Below, piece after piece: positions 32,488 to 49,088 of a DNA stretch of 64,000 nt; position 1 is the stretch's first letter; each line of letters starts with the position of its first letter. The notes under the pieces were generated by a model. It made no database searches, was not told the origin of the DNA, and saw nothing but the letters and a program-made list of their open reading frames with translations. Origin of the DNA: Lineus longissimus (lineage: Eukaryota; Nemertea; Pilidiophora; Heteronemertea; Lineidae); assembly GCF_910592395.1 (NCBI RefSeq), contig NC_088317.1, positions 5,456,001 through 5,520,000 on the forward strand, in the 5' to 3' direction. The translations under genes and the position numbers were made by a program.

Positions 32488-33495
32488 CCCATACGACACT
32501 GGATAACCACAGTTCCCAATCAATTAACCGTACCAATTTGGAGTGAGTCCTTGTAGCAGTAAACTAGCTGGAACCTTTTGTGGCTAGTGAAATTCAGGGA
32601 TGGAAGGAGTGCATTACACCCCTCTTAAAATTGGGTGAGAAAAAGAAGTCTTTTGTGGTGCCCCCTCGAGGTTGAGACAGACGGTAAAGACCGTCTCCAT
32701 GCAGGTTGTGACTATCCTGTTGATGAATGGGGACTGATCTGGCATCCTTGCTGATCCAGGTGAAGGCTCCTAGGGATGTTGATGGTGCATGGTTGTGACA
32801 ATATCGATGTTGGTCCTGTCACCTGGTTGCGACTATATTGACATTTTACGAGTCTCAAAGACTTAAAGAGTAAGTAGACTAGTGCCACACTGCTTTTCAT
32901 TTCTGTAGTCACAGTGAGGATTTAAAACGACCCAGAAACTTCTGAGCGGATATCAGGTCGTATATGACTTCTATGGACCCATTTACGCTTGGCTGGCCAT
33001 TCCTGCCAAAAAAACCGCACTGGTCTATGGAGGCCGCCATTTTTATCGTATGACATCACAAAATTGTATCTTACGCCATATCGACCTCTTTTGCACCGAG
33101 TTGCGTAAATTTCGCAAGTACCCAATCCGTCGGTGACAAGAGGACGTCCTTCTTGGATTTTACATGGTATGATGTCAATTTCCAAAACATGGCCGACGTC
33201 TGTTTTTGGCACACAGATATTTGCCCCTTGAACGGCAGATTTAAATCTCCGATATAAGTCATGTGGCAATGTTTCGACACAGAAATTTGGTCAGTTGTGA
33301 TATATTGAGTTAATGTCTCACGGGTAAACTGTATTTCAAACGATTTTAAATGCTTTCTGCTTACGCTTCAAGTAAAACACACAAGACAGGAGAGCCAATT
33401 GAAAGAGAGACCCCAAGTTGGAATAACAGGTGATGCTAAATTTAGTATGTGAAAAGTGTTAGGGACAGCCAGGCCAATACCCAAAGTTGCCAGTA

Positions 33496-33679
33496 TAGTG
33501 GAACCTCTGTTGGCAGACACCTCTCTATTAAGGACAACCTCTCTATTAAGGACACTAGTTTTGGTCCCAAATTGGTTGTTAATGTTTCCTTTCAATTTGA
33601 CCTCACTAATCAGGACAACTCTCTATTAAGGACAGCACTTGTCAGTACCAAGGGTGTCCTTAATAGAGAGGTTCTACTG
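33496..33679 (-). repeat. MITE-A copy 6
   Basis: Nearly full length, minus orientation. Left 'agtggaacctct' after TA; interior 'cctctctattaaggacac' repeated; 'caatttgacctcactaat'; right 'gaggttctactg'. Confidence 0.9.
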
Positions 33680-34353
33680 CATTTATTTGCTTGGGCACTG
33701 CGATAACAGGTCTTTGAAATCATGTCCTCTGATCTCTGGAAATAATTAACAAGGACTACTGTGAGTTTCCTAAGAACTTTGTTTCATTTTATAAATAATG
33801 TTACATATATGTACACATTAAAAAAATCTCCATTCAATAACCAAACACAAATGCGTACAATAAATGACAATATAGGGACAGTAAAAGTTACCATTCATCA
33901 AGTACAAAGTGACACCCCCCCCCCCCCCACGAATCCAATATGAAATGGCAACTACATGTACTTTTACAATTTTCACTTTAACCCAAAGGAAAACCATAGC
34001 CTATTTCTCCCCATTACACAACATGTTGGCATTCTTGGTACAGCCAATCAGTTTTGCAAAGGTCGCCAAATGAAGATGTGGAGAATTTTAACTGAAAACA
34101 ACAGCTCATTACTTCAAAGTAATGAGTTTTTGCTGAGAATAACAAGTCAAACGACATGTGTTCATGAGATACAAACAAATATAGATTCTTTACAAATATA
34201 GGGACATGCTAGAAAGCAAATACATATTTTGTGTACAGGCATGTAGAGAGCATGGTCCTCGGGAAAGATTTGACTATGACAGAAGACCACTGTCTTGTCT
34301 TACTCACAATGATCATTGGCTGGATGATGATTTTCCAGAACTTGAGCAGGCAT

Positions 34354-34603
34354 GCAGTCATATGTAACCGGTCAGAAGCCATCTCAAATGTTTAAATATC
34401 AGCACCGGTTCTGCAATGCTCCATCCCAATACATTGCAGTCATATGTAACCGGTCAGAGGCTATCTCAAATGTTTAAATATCAGCACCGGTTCTGCACTG
34501 CTCCATCCCAATACATTGCAGTCATATGTAACCGGTCAGAGGCCATCTCAAATGTTTAAATATCAGCACCGGTTCTGCAATGCTCCATCCCAATACATTG
34601 CAG
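34354..34603. repeat. 82-bp tandem repeat, three copies, 3' of MOSPD1
   Basis: Copies begin at 34354, 34436 and 34518 ('gcagtcatatgtaaccggtc'), almost identical. Each contains 'accggt' and 'accggtt'. About 150 bp beyond the MOSPD1 stop, so probably in its 3' UTR or just after it. Confidence 0.95.
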
Positions 34604-34758
34604 AGTTGCCACGAGAAAGCGGTTAGGACCAACTCCCAATGACTGCGTGGGAGTTAGCAAACCATTAACTGTAACAGCAATACACATTTTCAATGATATA
34701 CATTGTTGGAGTCATGTTGTTTATGAGAATCCAGTTAAGGGAAGATGATCTTTATGCG

Positions 34759-37837
<3,079 letters not shown>

Positions 37838-38084
37838 TTATCATAAAGCATCTTGACCACCAAGGTCTTTACATCTTGCCAATACAAATTGTCTTCAAAA
37901 TGACCTGAGTCCTGATCCTAATTCTTCTTCTATAACGTTTGCACTGTACTTGGAGGTGTTACTTTACAGGACATAAATGTTGCCTTCAAAGTTCATATCA
38001 AGGCAGGATGAGTGTTTTTTCATGTGCCACTACAGTTAGGGACCAATTGGGTTTATTGGCCTAGCTATTCATGTTCCTCACTTG

Positions 38085-38235
38085 GTGATGTCTTTTACTT
38101 ACACTGGCAGAGACACTAGATACAAGGAACCTAGTCAGTCTCATTAAAAAAAATGTGAAGAGCCAGGATTTTTAAAAAGTTTCTTGAAAGCCACATTGGT
38201 TCATCCAAAAATACAATCCTGGGTTCTCCCCAGGA
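38085..38235 (-). repeat. Dispersed repeat, copy B (flanks MOSPD1 start exon)
   Basis: Direct-orientation partner of 37398-37572. The pair brackets the first coding exon of MOSPD1 about 0.3 kb to either side. Confidence 0.7.
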
Positions 38236-39109
38236 GCCAATTAACATCACTACGCACTAGGCTCCTCGCAAACCCGCTCACAGGTCCTGATGATGTAAAA
38301 ATGCTCCTCTTGGAGAATGGCTCCCTCAGGCAAGAGCAAATGCAGCATTTGTGAACTGAACGCAAATTAAAACTACATACTCTTAATAAGACACAAATTA
38401 GCTTTAAAAACTGAGGAAATTTTGACGTTGACTTTGATATATATATCCTCTCAGTGGAACAGAAACATTACAATGAAAAGACAATAGTGACAGAAATCTC
38501 AATAGAAATGTTTTTGTAATCTACCTGAAGTGGGCCAGTCCATTGTTGTCTATTATGTCAGCTGTCAATTTGAACTCAGGTGACCCAATTCTTGCCAGGC
38601 AACAATTGGCAATGAGCCAATCAACAAGCAATACAAATTCATTCATCATTACACTTATGACATAGCAGATAGGCATGTGTATACATCCTGTTTGTTTTTT
38701 GTAAACAGAGCGGGGGTGGGGGGGGGGGCTACAGACGGTGCATTAACATCAAGACTGATTACCCAAATTAGGTCGCTTATATATTTTTGTCAACACCAAC
38801 AAAAAATTAGGGCAACTAAGATATTTTTACTGTTAGTTACAAAAAATACATTAGAAAGCTTGCCTTATTTATTTTTGCTGATAACTGACAGATTTGGGCT
38901 TCACAGTAAAGCCAAGGCAATAGAGAGGTGACTGGTCTGTGCGCCCGCACAACTGTCTTCGAAATTGTCTATGCTTAAACCTACCGGGTACAGAAGTCAG
39001 AAAAAACTTTATATGGCAAGGAGTACTACTATACTACTAGTCTACTTACCATAGACGAAAGTCACGAAAAGTCAAGAATCAGAAAATAAAGCCCAAACAC
39101 ACACAGCCA

Positions 39110-42100
39110 GCAACTTTATTTTGAGTTGACACCTGACTCAGACTCAGACTCATGAGACTGACACTGACAGACTGAGAGAGAGTCAGATACAGAGACCAGG
39201 CAGAGGGCAGAAGAGTCTGGGCAACTGGTATTTCAAAGTGACAAATAATCTGAAATCTCAGGTCAAATCAGTATAATTTTATGTTTGATGGGAGCTAAAC
39301 AAGTTGACAAAATAGAGGTATACCTTTCGAGCTGTCAAAAATGACCTGTCAGACTAAATTCATTGAATATTTATGTTTGGGAAAGCCTTTTCGCACTTCT
39401 AAAATTATGTTGTTGTGAAGAACGTATCGGTTTATGTGCTTTACGTCATCAGAAATTGTGTTCATTAGGTCAGCTCTGACAGGAAGTGCAAATGGCAGCG
39501 GCTAGGTGTGGAACATGAATAAACTTATGTCAAAATACCGATTTTTAGATGGATTGAAACGATCTAGAACATTCTAATGCAATCGAACTTGGCGAATGGT
39601 ACCCAGGATAACAATATAGGTAAACCGATTTCAGTTGATTTCTGTAAAACAGCTTGGAATGGTCTTTGAAAACCGGCTGATTTGTCCAAATTTTTCATTT
39701 CTGTACATCAATGCATAAGAAGTACTGTGTACATTTATGTACACAAAATGTACATTGTCTGGGTGTGTTGACAGCTTGTGTATTTTTGTGTTGAGTATGC
39801 TTTGTTTAGTAACACAATTACCCTCGAATTTATGTATCTTGTTTATTTCTAGGTATTCTGGCTGGTATTTCATTCTATTTTCTATCTTATAAGAACTGTC
39901 TATTTGTAGTACAACTTTGCCTCTTTCCTCCACTGATTAGTGCCAGTGGTTGATTAGGAAATTATGGTAGTACTAGTCGGGAGACGGTAGTCCCAACTCA
40001 ACTGCCTTACTGGAAATGGAATTGACGAATTTAAAGAAGTTTGTTTGGGCGCTGACCAGTCATGCATTTCACCTGGAACAAATTGTCACAGTGGCTCATC
40101 TCATTGTCTGGAGTTTGCTGAGGCCTTCCGACGTGTTGGCATTTGTTTTGTGTGGGCCCTGGTTCGTCTTTGTCGAAAAAAGCCCACTATAGGTCAACAT
40201 ACACATGACTTGGTTCCCTCCTCTTGGGTAGAGGAGGCCCCCGGTTGGTTTCTCGCCTCTGGTATTGTCTGGGTAGTCGTTCTTTTAAGTATTTCATCAA
40301 CAGGAGGAGAATAGTCTTCTTGTGATAAGAAATTACGCTACTACATGTATAATCATTTTGAAAAAGTGCTTGAGTGCCCATGGCATACCCATGCAGTTCT
40401 TTAGTTCGTCAATCTCATACTTTCTCAATTTCAATTTCAGACTGCCGGTATGTCAAGAGGACAATATGAGATTTGTGATTGACTATACAGCCATTACCAA
40501 TTTGCTGCTGTTTCAATTAAAAATACAATGATGGTCAATCTCCTATAGATAATACCTCAATTAATTGGGATGAGGTATTAATTGAGGCTTTTTCATTGCT
40601 TCCAATAGTGTTGACCTCATTAATGCTATGTAGTTTTCCCCATTTGACAAAACTGTTGACCTGCATTTAGGATTTTTTGATTGTTTTAATCCAGAGCATG
40701 TCTAGCTTTCTGTGGGTGAAAAAAATGCGAGCCATTCATAGGTTTTCATTTATATTTATAACTTCTATGGAGGTCATAATAAGGCATCCATGAGTCTGTG
40801 CCCGCCAGGCTTGTCTTGTGCACCCCATCTCAACTGATGCTATACTTTGGTTTGCCTTGGTTCATTTTCTGGTGGTGTCCAATACAGAACTTTGTGGCTA
40901 CGCCAGGATTTCCTCACCTCACGCAGCCTGCTCAGGTTATGGCCCAAGCTGTTCAATCTGCCACTTTGATTCAAATTGATGTTAGAAAGCTCTTTTATTA
41001 ATCTGTAGGCGCATACCCACGACGTTATGCAAATGTATATTCACAACATAACAACAAGATGCGTCTTTGACAGAGTGAAAAACTGTTTAAAATTGTAGTA
41101 TCAGTTAGTACAAACGGTATCAATATCTAAAAAGTTAAATGTTAAAATGAAAGATACTGAATGTGTTTTTTATATGCGAGAGTTGAGTGGGGTGCCCTTG
41201 GTAGTTTAGAAAACTTAGATTTACGAAGTGGGTTACTGCAGGTGTTCACAGGTTCTCCCCAAGGTAACTTGCGATTGCAACATGTGCAAGTGCACTGCTG
41301 AAGGAAAAAAACTATGCTCTCTGTGGATGTGATATTGAGATACCTGCATGGGCAGGTGGACTTTTTTTCCAGGTGATCGATCTGAATTGAAGAGCAAGTT
41401 GTTTTTCAATTTCATATTGGTGGATAATTAAAATGCCCTTTTAGTTTTATTGGTTATTGAGCTTGATCAGTGTCCAACTGTGAGGGTAATGGAGAAGTGG
41501 ATAAGCAGAGGGGGGCCGGGGGGGGGGGGGGGGGGGTGGCAGAGGGGTTATCTACCCCCCAAACATCTCCATAAATATGTTTTCATGCAGATTTGGGATG
41601 AAAAGTGGTGTCCTGCCTCCCCCCAGGGAGGTTCCTCGAGCCAAGGATGAAAAAGTTACGATCCTTTCAGCTGAGTGATGGGCACCTGTAAATTCCTGTG
41701 CTATTGGCTACTACATGTAACTATAGTGTACTACAAGGCCTGCTTGTTAGTAGCATAGGCCTTGTCCATACCATTTTGTAAATTGTAAGCTTACAAGCAG
41801 AGTCACAGCTTCTCCTTCAGTTTACAATCCATCTAGCAACTTATAAACACTATCCTATACTGCTACCGGACAGGTGTACATTTTCCAACTGGAGGCGGAT
41901 GCACTGAATCTGATTCAGTTTCAACTCAACTATACTTGACTCACCTGTACATTTTATCTAAAAAATTAGCATCAATGAACATACTTCAGGTATATTTCCG
42001 TTTCCAGTATTTATTTTCCAAGATCCTCATCTTATCTTCATGTTTTTCCCTGTAAACTTTGATGTGAATCGTGATTAATTACCAATTTCATTGATGTTCG

Positions 42101-42470
42101 GGCTGCCGTTCATCTTGAACCAAAGTTATTTCAGAAATGTGCAATAGTGGTGTAACAACTAACATACTGGAATCTGGATATTGCAAGTTATCTTGTTTTT
42201 TACAGATTTTGTTCTGTGGCATTGAAGATGTCCAATGAAAGTTTTTTTTAAATCATAAACCTATCAGTATCAGTTCAGGTTGCTGACTATTTGCCTGGAG
42301 TTGGATGATTGCAATCCTCATCTGCATTTTGGTTCAATCGTTGTTGATGAAATGATAGTCTGCAACAGTGCAGGTGTTGTCTCCTCACATCCAGTTTTGA
42401 TGTTGGCCAAGGCACCGAGGCAAAGGGGGAGTACCCCTTCAAATGGAACCCTCCCCGGCCCGGGTTCTCA
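39110..42470. other. Intergenic upstream of MOSPD1, no gene recognised
   Basis: Contains the probable MOSPD1 promoter just right of about 39110, a 19-base G run (41518-41536), and a short inverted repeat at about 40553-40587 (aatacctcaatta ... taattgagg). Short open frames (for example 39631-39933 minus and 40045-40314 plus) match no family I know. Confidence 0.4.
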
Positions 42471-42646
42471 ACAGGGTTTTCTCAAAAACAGGTTGGCACT
42501 ACCCTTGATATTCAAGACATTTTGCCAGTGTGCAAGACAAGGTAGGGTGGCGAGCAATTTACATGTAAGGTGCATGTAGGCTGGCCCTATGGAAATCCTT
42601 TCAAAAAACTCAGAGAGCAAGGTTCATGTAGGGTGACTGCTTCCGA
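42471..42646 (+). repeat. Dispersed 'aggtagggtgg' repeat, parent of the 93-bp array
   Basis: Matches 20791-21010 from 'acagggttttctcaa' through 'gtgcaagacaaggtagggtg'. Its 3' continuation is the 93-bp unit. Confidence 0.85.
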
Positions 42647-44227
42647 GGTAGGGTGTTATTAAAAACTGCCAAGGTAAGGTGGGATGCCCTGAGAAATGGC
42701 CTTGTGGAGAACACTGCTGCCAAGCCACTTGCTGCATTAGATAGGGTGGTATTAAAAACTGCCAAGGTAAGGTGGGAAACCCTGAGAAATGGCCTTGTGG
42801 AGAACACTGCTGCCAAACCACTTGCTGCATCTGGTAGGGTGGTATTAAAAACTGCCAAGGTAAGGTGGGACGCCCTGAGAAATGGCCTTGTGGAGAACAC
42901 TGCTGCCAAACCACTTGCTGCATCTGGTAGGGTGGTATTAAAAACTGCCAAGGTAAGGTGGGAAACCCTGAGAAATGGCCTTGTGGAGAACACTGCTGCC
43001 AAACCACTTGCTGCATCAGATAGGGTGGTATTAAAAACTGCCAAGGTAAGGTGGGAAACCCTGAGAAATGGCCTTGTGGAGAACACTGCTGCCAAACCAC
43101 TTGCTGCATCAGATAGGGTGGTATTAAAAACTGCCAAGGTAAGGTGGGAAACCCTGAGAAATGGCCTTGTGGAGAACACTGCTGCCAAACCACTTGCTGC
43201 ATCAGGTAGGGTGGTATTAAAAACTGCCAAGGTAAGGTGGGAAACCCTGAGAAATGGCCTTGTGGAGAACACTGCTGCCAAACCACTTGCTGCATCAGAT
43301 AGGGTGGTATTAAAAACTGCCAAGGTAAGGTGGGAAACCCTGAAAAATGGCCTTGTGGAGAACACTGCTGCCAAACCACTTGCTGCATCAGATAGGGTGG
43401 TATTAAAAACTGCCAAGGTAAGGTGGGAAACCCTGAGAAATGGCCTTGTGGAGAACACTGTTGCCAAACCACTTGCTGCATCAGATAGGGTGGTATTAAA
43501 AACTGCCAAGGTAAGGTGGGAAACCCTGAGAAATGGCCTTGTGGTGAACACTGCTGCCAAACCACTTGCTGCATCTGGTAGGGTGGTATCAAAAACTGCC
43601 AAGGTAAGATGAGAAACCCTGAGAAATGGCCTTGTGGAGAACACTGCTGCCAAACCACTTGCTGCATCAGATAGGGTGGTATTAAAAACTGCCAAGGTAA
43701 GGTGGGAAACCCTGAGAAATGGCCTTGTGGAGAACACTGTTGCCAAACCACTTGCTGCATCAGATAGGGTGGTATTAAAAACTGCCAAGGTAAGGTGGGA
43801 AACCCTGAGAAATGGCCTTGTGGTGAACACTGCTGCCAAACCACTTGCTGCATCTGGTAGGGTGGTATCAAAAACTGCCAAGGTAAGATGAGAAACCCTG
43901 AGAAATGGCCTTGTGGAGAACACTGCTGCCAAACCACTTGCTGCATCTGGTACGGTGGTATTAAAAACTGCCAAGGTAAGGTGGGACGCCCTGAGAAAAG
44001 GCCTTGTGGAGAACACTGCTGCCAAACCACTTGCTGCATCAGATAGGGTGGTATTAAAAACTGCCAAGGTAAGGTGGGACGCCCTGAGAAAAGGCCTTGT
44101 GGAGAACACTGCTGCCAAACCACTTGCTGCATCTGGTACGGTGGTATTAAAAACTGCCAAGGTAAGGTGGGACGCCCTGAGAAAAGGCCTTGTGATGAAC
44201 ACTGCTGCCAAACCACTTGCTGCATCC
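42647..44227. repeat. 93-bp minisatellite, exactly 17 copies
   Basis: 17 units of exactly 93 bp (42647 + 16 x 93 = 44135, the start of the last unit) with no indels. Each contains 'ggtattaaaaactgccaagg', 'taaggtgggaaaccctgaga', 'aatggccttgtggagaacac' and 'caaaccacttgctgcatc'. Since 93 = 31 codons and the unit lacks stops in several frames, it gives a 553-codon and a 537-codon frame on the minus strand and a 319-codon frame on the plus strand, all repeating a 31-residue peptide. A three-unit (279-bp) block is itself duplicated: the variant 'ggtggtatcaaaaactgcc' occurs at 43582 and 43861. I regard it as non-coding. Confidence 0.97.
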
Positions 44228-47200
44228 GCATCTGCAACTTGCTGCATCAGCATGTGTGGCATTGGCTGCATGCTACCACTCGCTGCTATCAGTCTGGTTA
44301 TTTATGGTTTGGATAGTAGAGTAAATCACAATAATTTGTCACGGTAATTTTATTATTGCTCCAATAGAGACTTCTAATGGCGTAATTCAATTGTTACATG
44401 CCGAATGCCACTTGCCAGCTACATAAGATACACATCAGGCATATTTAAAATATTTAGAACAGAGTTCTAATTTGACAGGCTGGTGAAATATTTCTAGAAT
44501 CGTATCGGTAATCAGCAGTAATCATGGCCGTACTGGAGGGTGAATGTGCACCGAGGGTACGGCATGCAAAATTAATGCATGTTTGTTCCATTTGGCGATA
44601 AGATATCGTAAGTCTAACACCCAGTCCCAGGGTCTGTGGAGCATTATTGACATTTGGTCAATAATGTGGTTAGTGGTTCCACCATGGTTGCATCATTGGT
44701 GGGGAGGGGGGGTTAGTAGAAAAACTTTGGGAAAATGACCCCCCTAAAAAAATGTTTTTCTTGCACAAAATACCTGTATTTTGCTCCAAAAACAAAGAAC
44801 ATTTCTTAGCTAGAAGCCAACTTGTCAGCTAAGGAATGGGTTACATTGTATAGTCCCTCCTCCATGCTCAGAACAGGCCAGATAATCTTTACCCTGTGAT
44901 GTAGAATGAAGTTGAACTTGATGCCATGATGGGAATGGGATGATGCAGTGGCAGTCCGCCTGTATTTTGTATCATAAAGCATCAACATTCATAATGTGAT
45001 TATAAAACTCTGATACTACTATTATTACAAGCAATAAACATTTGGCCACTTTCACTGGAAGAGGCTAGCAGTTAGGTCGATGTCATTTATCAAACGAATT
45101 ACTGCGTGGGCTGGCAGTTCTCTGAAGGCCAAGTGAACAAGTGTGTTTGTTTTTGGGTTGTGAGGCAGCAGGGTCTCTGCCAGGGTGTGGTACCTTGGGT
45201 ACGTAAACGTTTGACGTACCGATAGATACTCTCAAAATATAGGAGAAAAAATGGGAATTTGATTACCAGATGATATCTATGCAATTAGATTACATAGGAA
45301 TGTGAATTCTATTTGATATTTTTGATGAAAATCAGCTGGAAAATCATATACAAGTACTACTTGTCTCAGAAGAAATTATTATTTTTGATTAAAAAAAAAT
45401 TTAAATGTAAAATAAATTTTTATGACCCCCTCCCCAAAATGAACCCTAGTGGAAAGCCTTGGCAAAAAATTTCGAATTTTCAGCGTTCTACTGTAGTAGT
45501 ATACAAACATATTGTATGTTGTTATTGGTACTGTAATTGTGTAAATGTGCAAACCAAAAGTTACAGCATAGTTGAGTCATCAACATAGTGTGTACACCTA
45601 ATATTACTTTGGTTACATAAAATATAGGTAGATTAATAAACATTTGTCCTGTCTGGTTGTATGAGCATGTACGTAGACATCTCTATTTTACAAATTTTTA
45701 GGGGGGGGGGGCAGGTGTAGTCACCATATCCTAGTGGCAGTGGTGGTACATGAAAACCAGTCTTGTGTCGACTGCTTGACTGTTAATCCGATGCATTGTG
45801 TCATCACCTGCATGTATGCTTAGATTACCTGAATAACAGGTCTCCAGGCATAGGCACAGTGTCAGTGCATTACTCAGTGCATGACACAGCTGCGTGATCG
45901 TGTGCATCCGTGCCACAAAAGCCTTGAAAATGAAAGCGTGTTCCACTTCCTGAATTATGATCTGCTAATCTTTTTTTAAGTGTCAATGAATAAATCTATT
46001 CTTGTGGAATGATCATGTACGATTTGTGGTAGTCTCTGACTAATCTCGCAGTAATGTGTTTTAGAAAATCTTGCTGTTGACTTGTTGACTTTAGCTGCAT
46101 GGCCATGAGTGGATGAGTCAAAATTTAAAGCATGCTGAATGCTGTCATCCACGGTGTAGACATGTTAGACGTTTGAACACGAATAGTGACCCTGGACATG
46201 TCGTCCTCAGTTGTACAGGTGTAGGTGATGTCCCAATTCCACAGGTCTCATGTGCAGGTGATAACCCCATCATCTCTTGGATTTAATTCATCCCTAGTCT
46301 AAGCAGAAACCTTTCAGTAGAACCTAGATGAGCTGCTCAATCTGGGCAACAACCTTAGCATTTCTGACTGTTGAAGACCTGGATGGAGTTAGGCATGTTA
46401 TGCAAGGAGACCTGCCTAGAGTCTCACACCGACAGTGGGGATCCAACCAGGGACCTCTTGATTACTACTCGTAGACCCGACCTCTACACCGGCACACTGC
46501 GCAGCTTCTTGGAGACTCCTCGGAAAGTCACTCATGCCTAATAACACACAGTGCTGCAAAATATCATCATTGAGTCGAGCATTGTCAAGTGCTCATGATG
46601 CCAAGCAACTGCTCAAGTTGAAGAAGTAGTGTAACTAATACGATTAGAATCAGAACAAATCAATTCGTCCCCGGAGTTCTCTTTAAAATTCATTGATTTG
46701 TTGAACAGTGTTGATGATGACTAATTGTGGAATAATACAGTCGAAATCTATGTAAAAGTTATTTATTTATCAGGGACAGATATTTCTACTTTTCGGAGGA
46801 ATTTTGTTTTCAAAAGTCCACATCCTCATTGCAAGTTCAGAATGATACTTGCCATTGTGTGTCTATTTTTTTGGCAAAGCCAACCATTGACCAAGAAGTT
46901 GAATGCATAAGATATGATATGATACAATAGTCTCTTGAAAAGACGCAATGTTATATGAAGCTCTTACTTTCAAAAACACATTACCACACTCAAAACGTGC
47001 AAGGAATCCAAACTGTTGTTACAATACCCTCGGGCCCCTGTTGGTGGTTGCAGAAAGCGTGCAGAGAATGACTTTTGTTATGTATTGAGAGTACAGTACA
47101 ATACGACCTACTGTCCCGTTAGACATCCATCATCCAAAATGTGATTATCATTTCTTGATTGGGAGTCCTGCTCTCCCACACGGAGGGGTCATGATGGTAA

Positions 47201-47907
47201 AGCACATAATCAGATCAATAGTCTGACGAACATATTGTATCATGTGTAAATTATTTTACTGAACTGCTAAGTTATCATGGTTGTTTATAGGTTATCACTA
47301 ATTTCATGAATAAAATTGATACACAAAATTAGCCACATTTTAAAACAATTAAACTGTAGGAAATTTTCACACCTGAAAAAAAATTATGAAAATTAAACTC
47401 CTTGTTTCTGAAATTTCTGTGAATTTCAAATTTTTTTAAAAAACGTGAAAAAGTGATGTGAAAATGTACAGCTCTACAGTAGTCTGTGCATTTCCATTTG
47501 ATTGAAAACAGACTGAGTGAGTGTGTTTGTATTGACGTTACAGTCAGTAGTATTGTACTGTATTTATGTATGTGATCACCAAGTCCAGTCATCCATTACC
47601 TCGACAAGGACACAGCACTGAGTCACAGGGACAGATTTGTATGTATGATTAATACCAGTTGAAATCAATCCTCAGGGTAGTTTCTGTATCCTGTCTCCCT
47701 CGTTATGACATTCATCTGTTGAATTGTAGAGTACATAGGTTCAACTTGCAGAAAATGGTTGGGGGTTGCAGTTTTAAATCCCCCCTCCCATTTTGTTTGG
47801 TGATGGAATAAGGAACGGCTCTTGCCTCCGTAAAGACTCAGGACCTTCAGTAACATGTAATAGGATCTGAATACTATCCTAGACCACATTTTCATACTGC
47901 AATATTA
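44228..47907. other. Intergenic, no gene recognised
   Basis: Apart from a tRNA-like SINE relic (46417-46505) and a G run near 45702-45711, nothing is recognised. Small open frames show no family features. Confidence 0.45.
46417..46505 (-). mobile_element. tRNA-like SINE relic
   Basis: Read on the minus strand, an A-box-like 'cagtgtgccggtgtagagg' is followed by B-box-like 'ggttggatccc', as in tRNA-derived SINEs. The downstream body (toward 46200) may belong to it. Boundaries are unclear. Confidence 0.45.
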
Positions 47908-48075
47908 CACAATGGAACCTCCCTTAGCGACACCTCTCTATTATTAAGGACAACCTCTCTATTGAGGACACTACTTTTGGTTGCTTCCATTCAATTTTAC
48001 CTCTCTAAAGTCTAATCAGGACCCCTCTCTATTAAGGAAAGCAGAGGGTGTCCTTTTAATAGAGAGGTTCTACTG
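47908..48075 (-). repeat. MITE-A copy 7
   Basis: Left 'atggaacctcccttag' close to TA, interior 'cctctctattaaggac' motifs, right 'gaggttctactg' followed by TA. Minus orientation, nearly full length. Confidence 0.9.
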
Positions 48076-48763
48076 TACTTTTAAACTATAGTGGTGTCTG
48101 ATTAATTTTTAAAATAATTTTTAGATCTGGGTTAGGAAGCTCCAGAACTAATATAGTATTTACCAAATCTAAGACTTCTGTAAAGTAGCCTGCTGGGCCC
48201 TCGGGGGTTGGGGGGGGGGGGCATTACCATTACCATGACCACAGACTCAACAGTGCTAAATGAGTCTAAAAATTGCCTTGCTGCCCCTGCCTTCATATTG
48301 AGCAGTTATGACTATTCCAATGCATCTTTCATAATTCAAACTCTACCAATACCATGTCGATTTAAATTGTCATTGTGACTTACACAGCGTCTTGCTATCT
48401 GCCTATTGCGCAATAGTGTCTTCTCCTCATGGAAGGTTGCAAACGTATCACCGTGGAACACTCGCTGACAGGTCCGGATCCTCGGTAATTGGTGTCCTGA
48501 TCCAGACTGTGATATGAGTGACTAATCACCATGCATGACTGACCATTGCGTTCATTCTCCGACTCTGCTTTTCACCATTCAGTTTCTGTAATGTTCATAG
48601 AAAATTCAATGTACCAGCCTTTCTTTTCAATCGTTTCTTTTCTTCCTTCGAATTAAAAAATAATTTGTGGTCTGCGAAGGGGGGAGTTGGCTTAACAAAT
48701 TTGAAATAAGAAGCCCATATTGAACACAAACTGCTTTCCATCACCAGAAAAATTCCACTAAGT

Positions 48764-48877
48764 AAGGTAAAATGGGGTAATTGTATCCCTGGTTTATTTG
48801 TAGTCCCTGCATTGTTTGATGCATGGGGATATCAATCAATATCATAGGCAGGGGCTACAATTACCCCATTCTACCTT
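48764..48877. mobile_element. Short foldback MITE (114 bp)
   Basis: 'aaggtaaaatggggtaattg' at the left pairs with 'caattaccccattctacctt' at the right, with one mismatch. The interior continues to pair ('gtccctgca' and 'caggggcta'). Confidence 0.85.
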
Positions 48878-48905
48878 GTCTTGAGACTGACAAATGAGTC
48901 ATACA

Positions 48906-49088
48906 CAGTAGAACCTCCCTTAGTGCACACCTCTCTATCAAGGACACCCTCTCTATTAAGGACACTAGTTTTGGTTCCAAATTGGTTGTTTCCTTTCAAT
49001 TTGATCTCTCTAATCAGGACAATTCTCCATTAAGGACAGCACTTGAATGTTTAGTCCAGAGGTTGTCCTTAAAAGAGAGGTTCTATTG
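48906..49088 (-). repeat. MITE-A copy 8
   Basis: Left CAGTAGAACCTCCC, interior 'ctctctattaaggacactag', 'tttcaatttgatctctctaa', right 'gaggttctattg' followed by TA. Nearly full length, minus orientation. Confidence 0.92.

Larger units (their letters stand above)
31500..34353. other. Intergenic between FBXO36 and MOSPD1
   Basis: Apart from MITE-A pieces, I see one exon-like stretch (about 31551-31595: T-rich tract, AG, 16 open codons, GTAGG) with no recognisable product. A 115-codon minus-strand frame at 32922-33269 matches no family I know. There is a C run near 33916-33930. The two genes converge here. Confidence 0.4.

Noticed and set aside
32922-33269. 115-codon minus-strand frame
   Set aside because: No recognised domain, no splice context, and it overlaps ordinary intergenic sequence.
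39631-39933. 100-codon minus-strand frame
   Set aside because: AT-rich, no family features, no supporting splice sites.
42610-44271. Long open frames of 553, 537 and 319 codons
   Set aside because: They are different frames of the same 93-bp tandem array on both strands; the unit length divides by 3 and lacks stops, which is enough to explain them.
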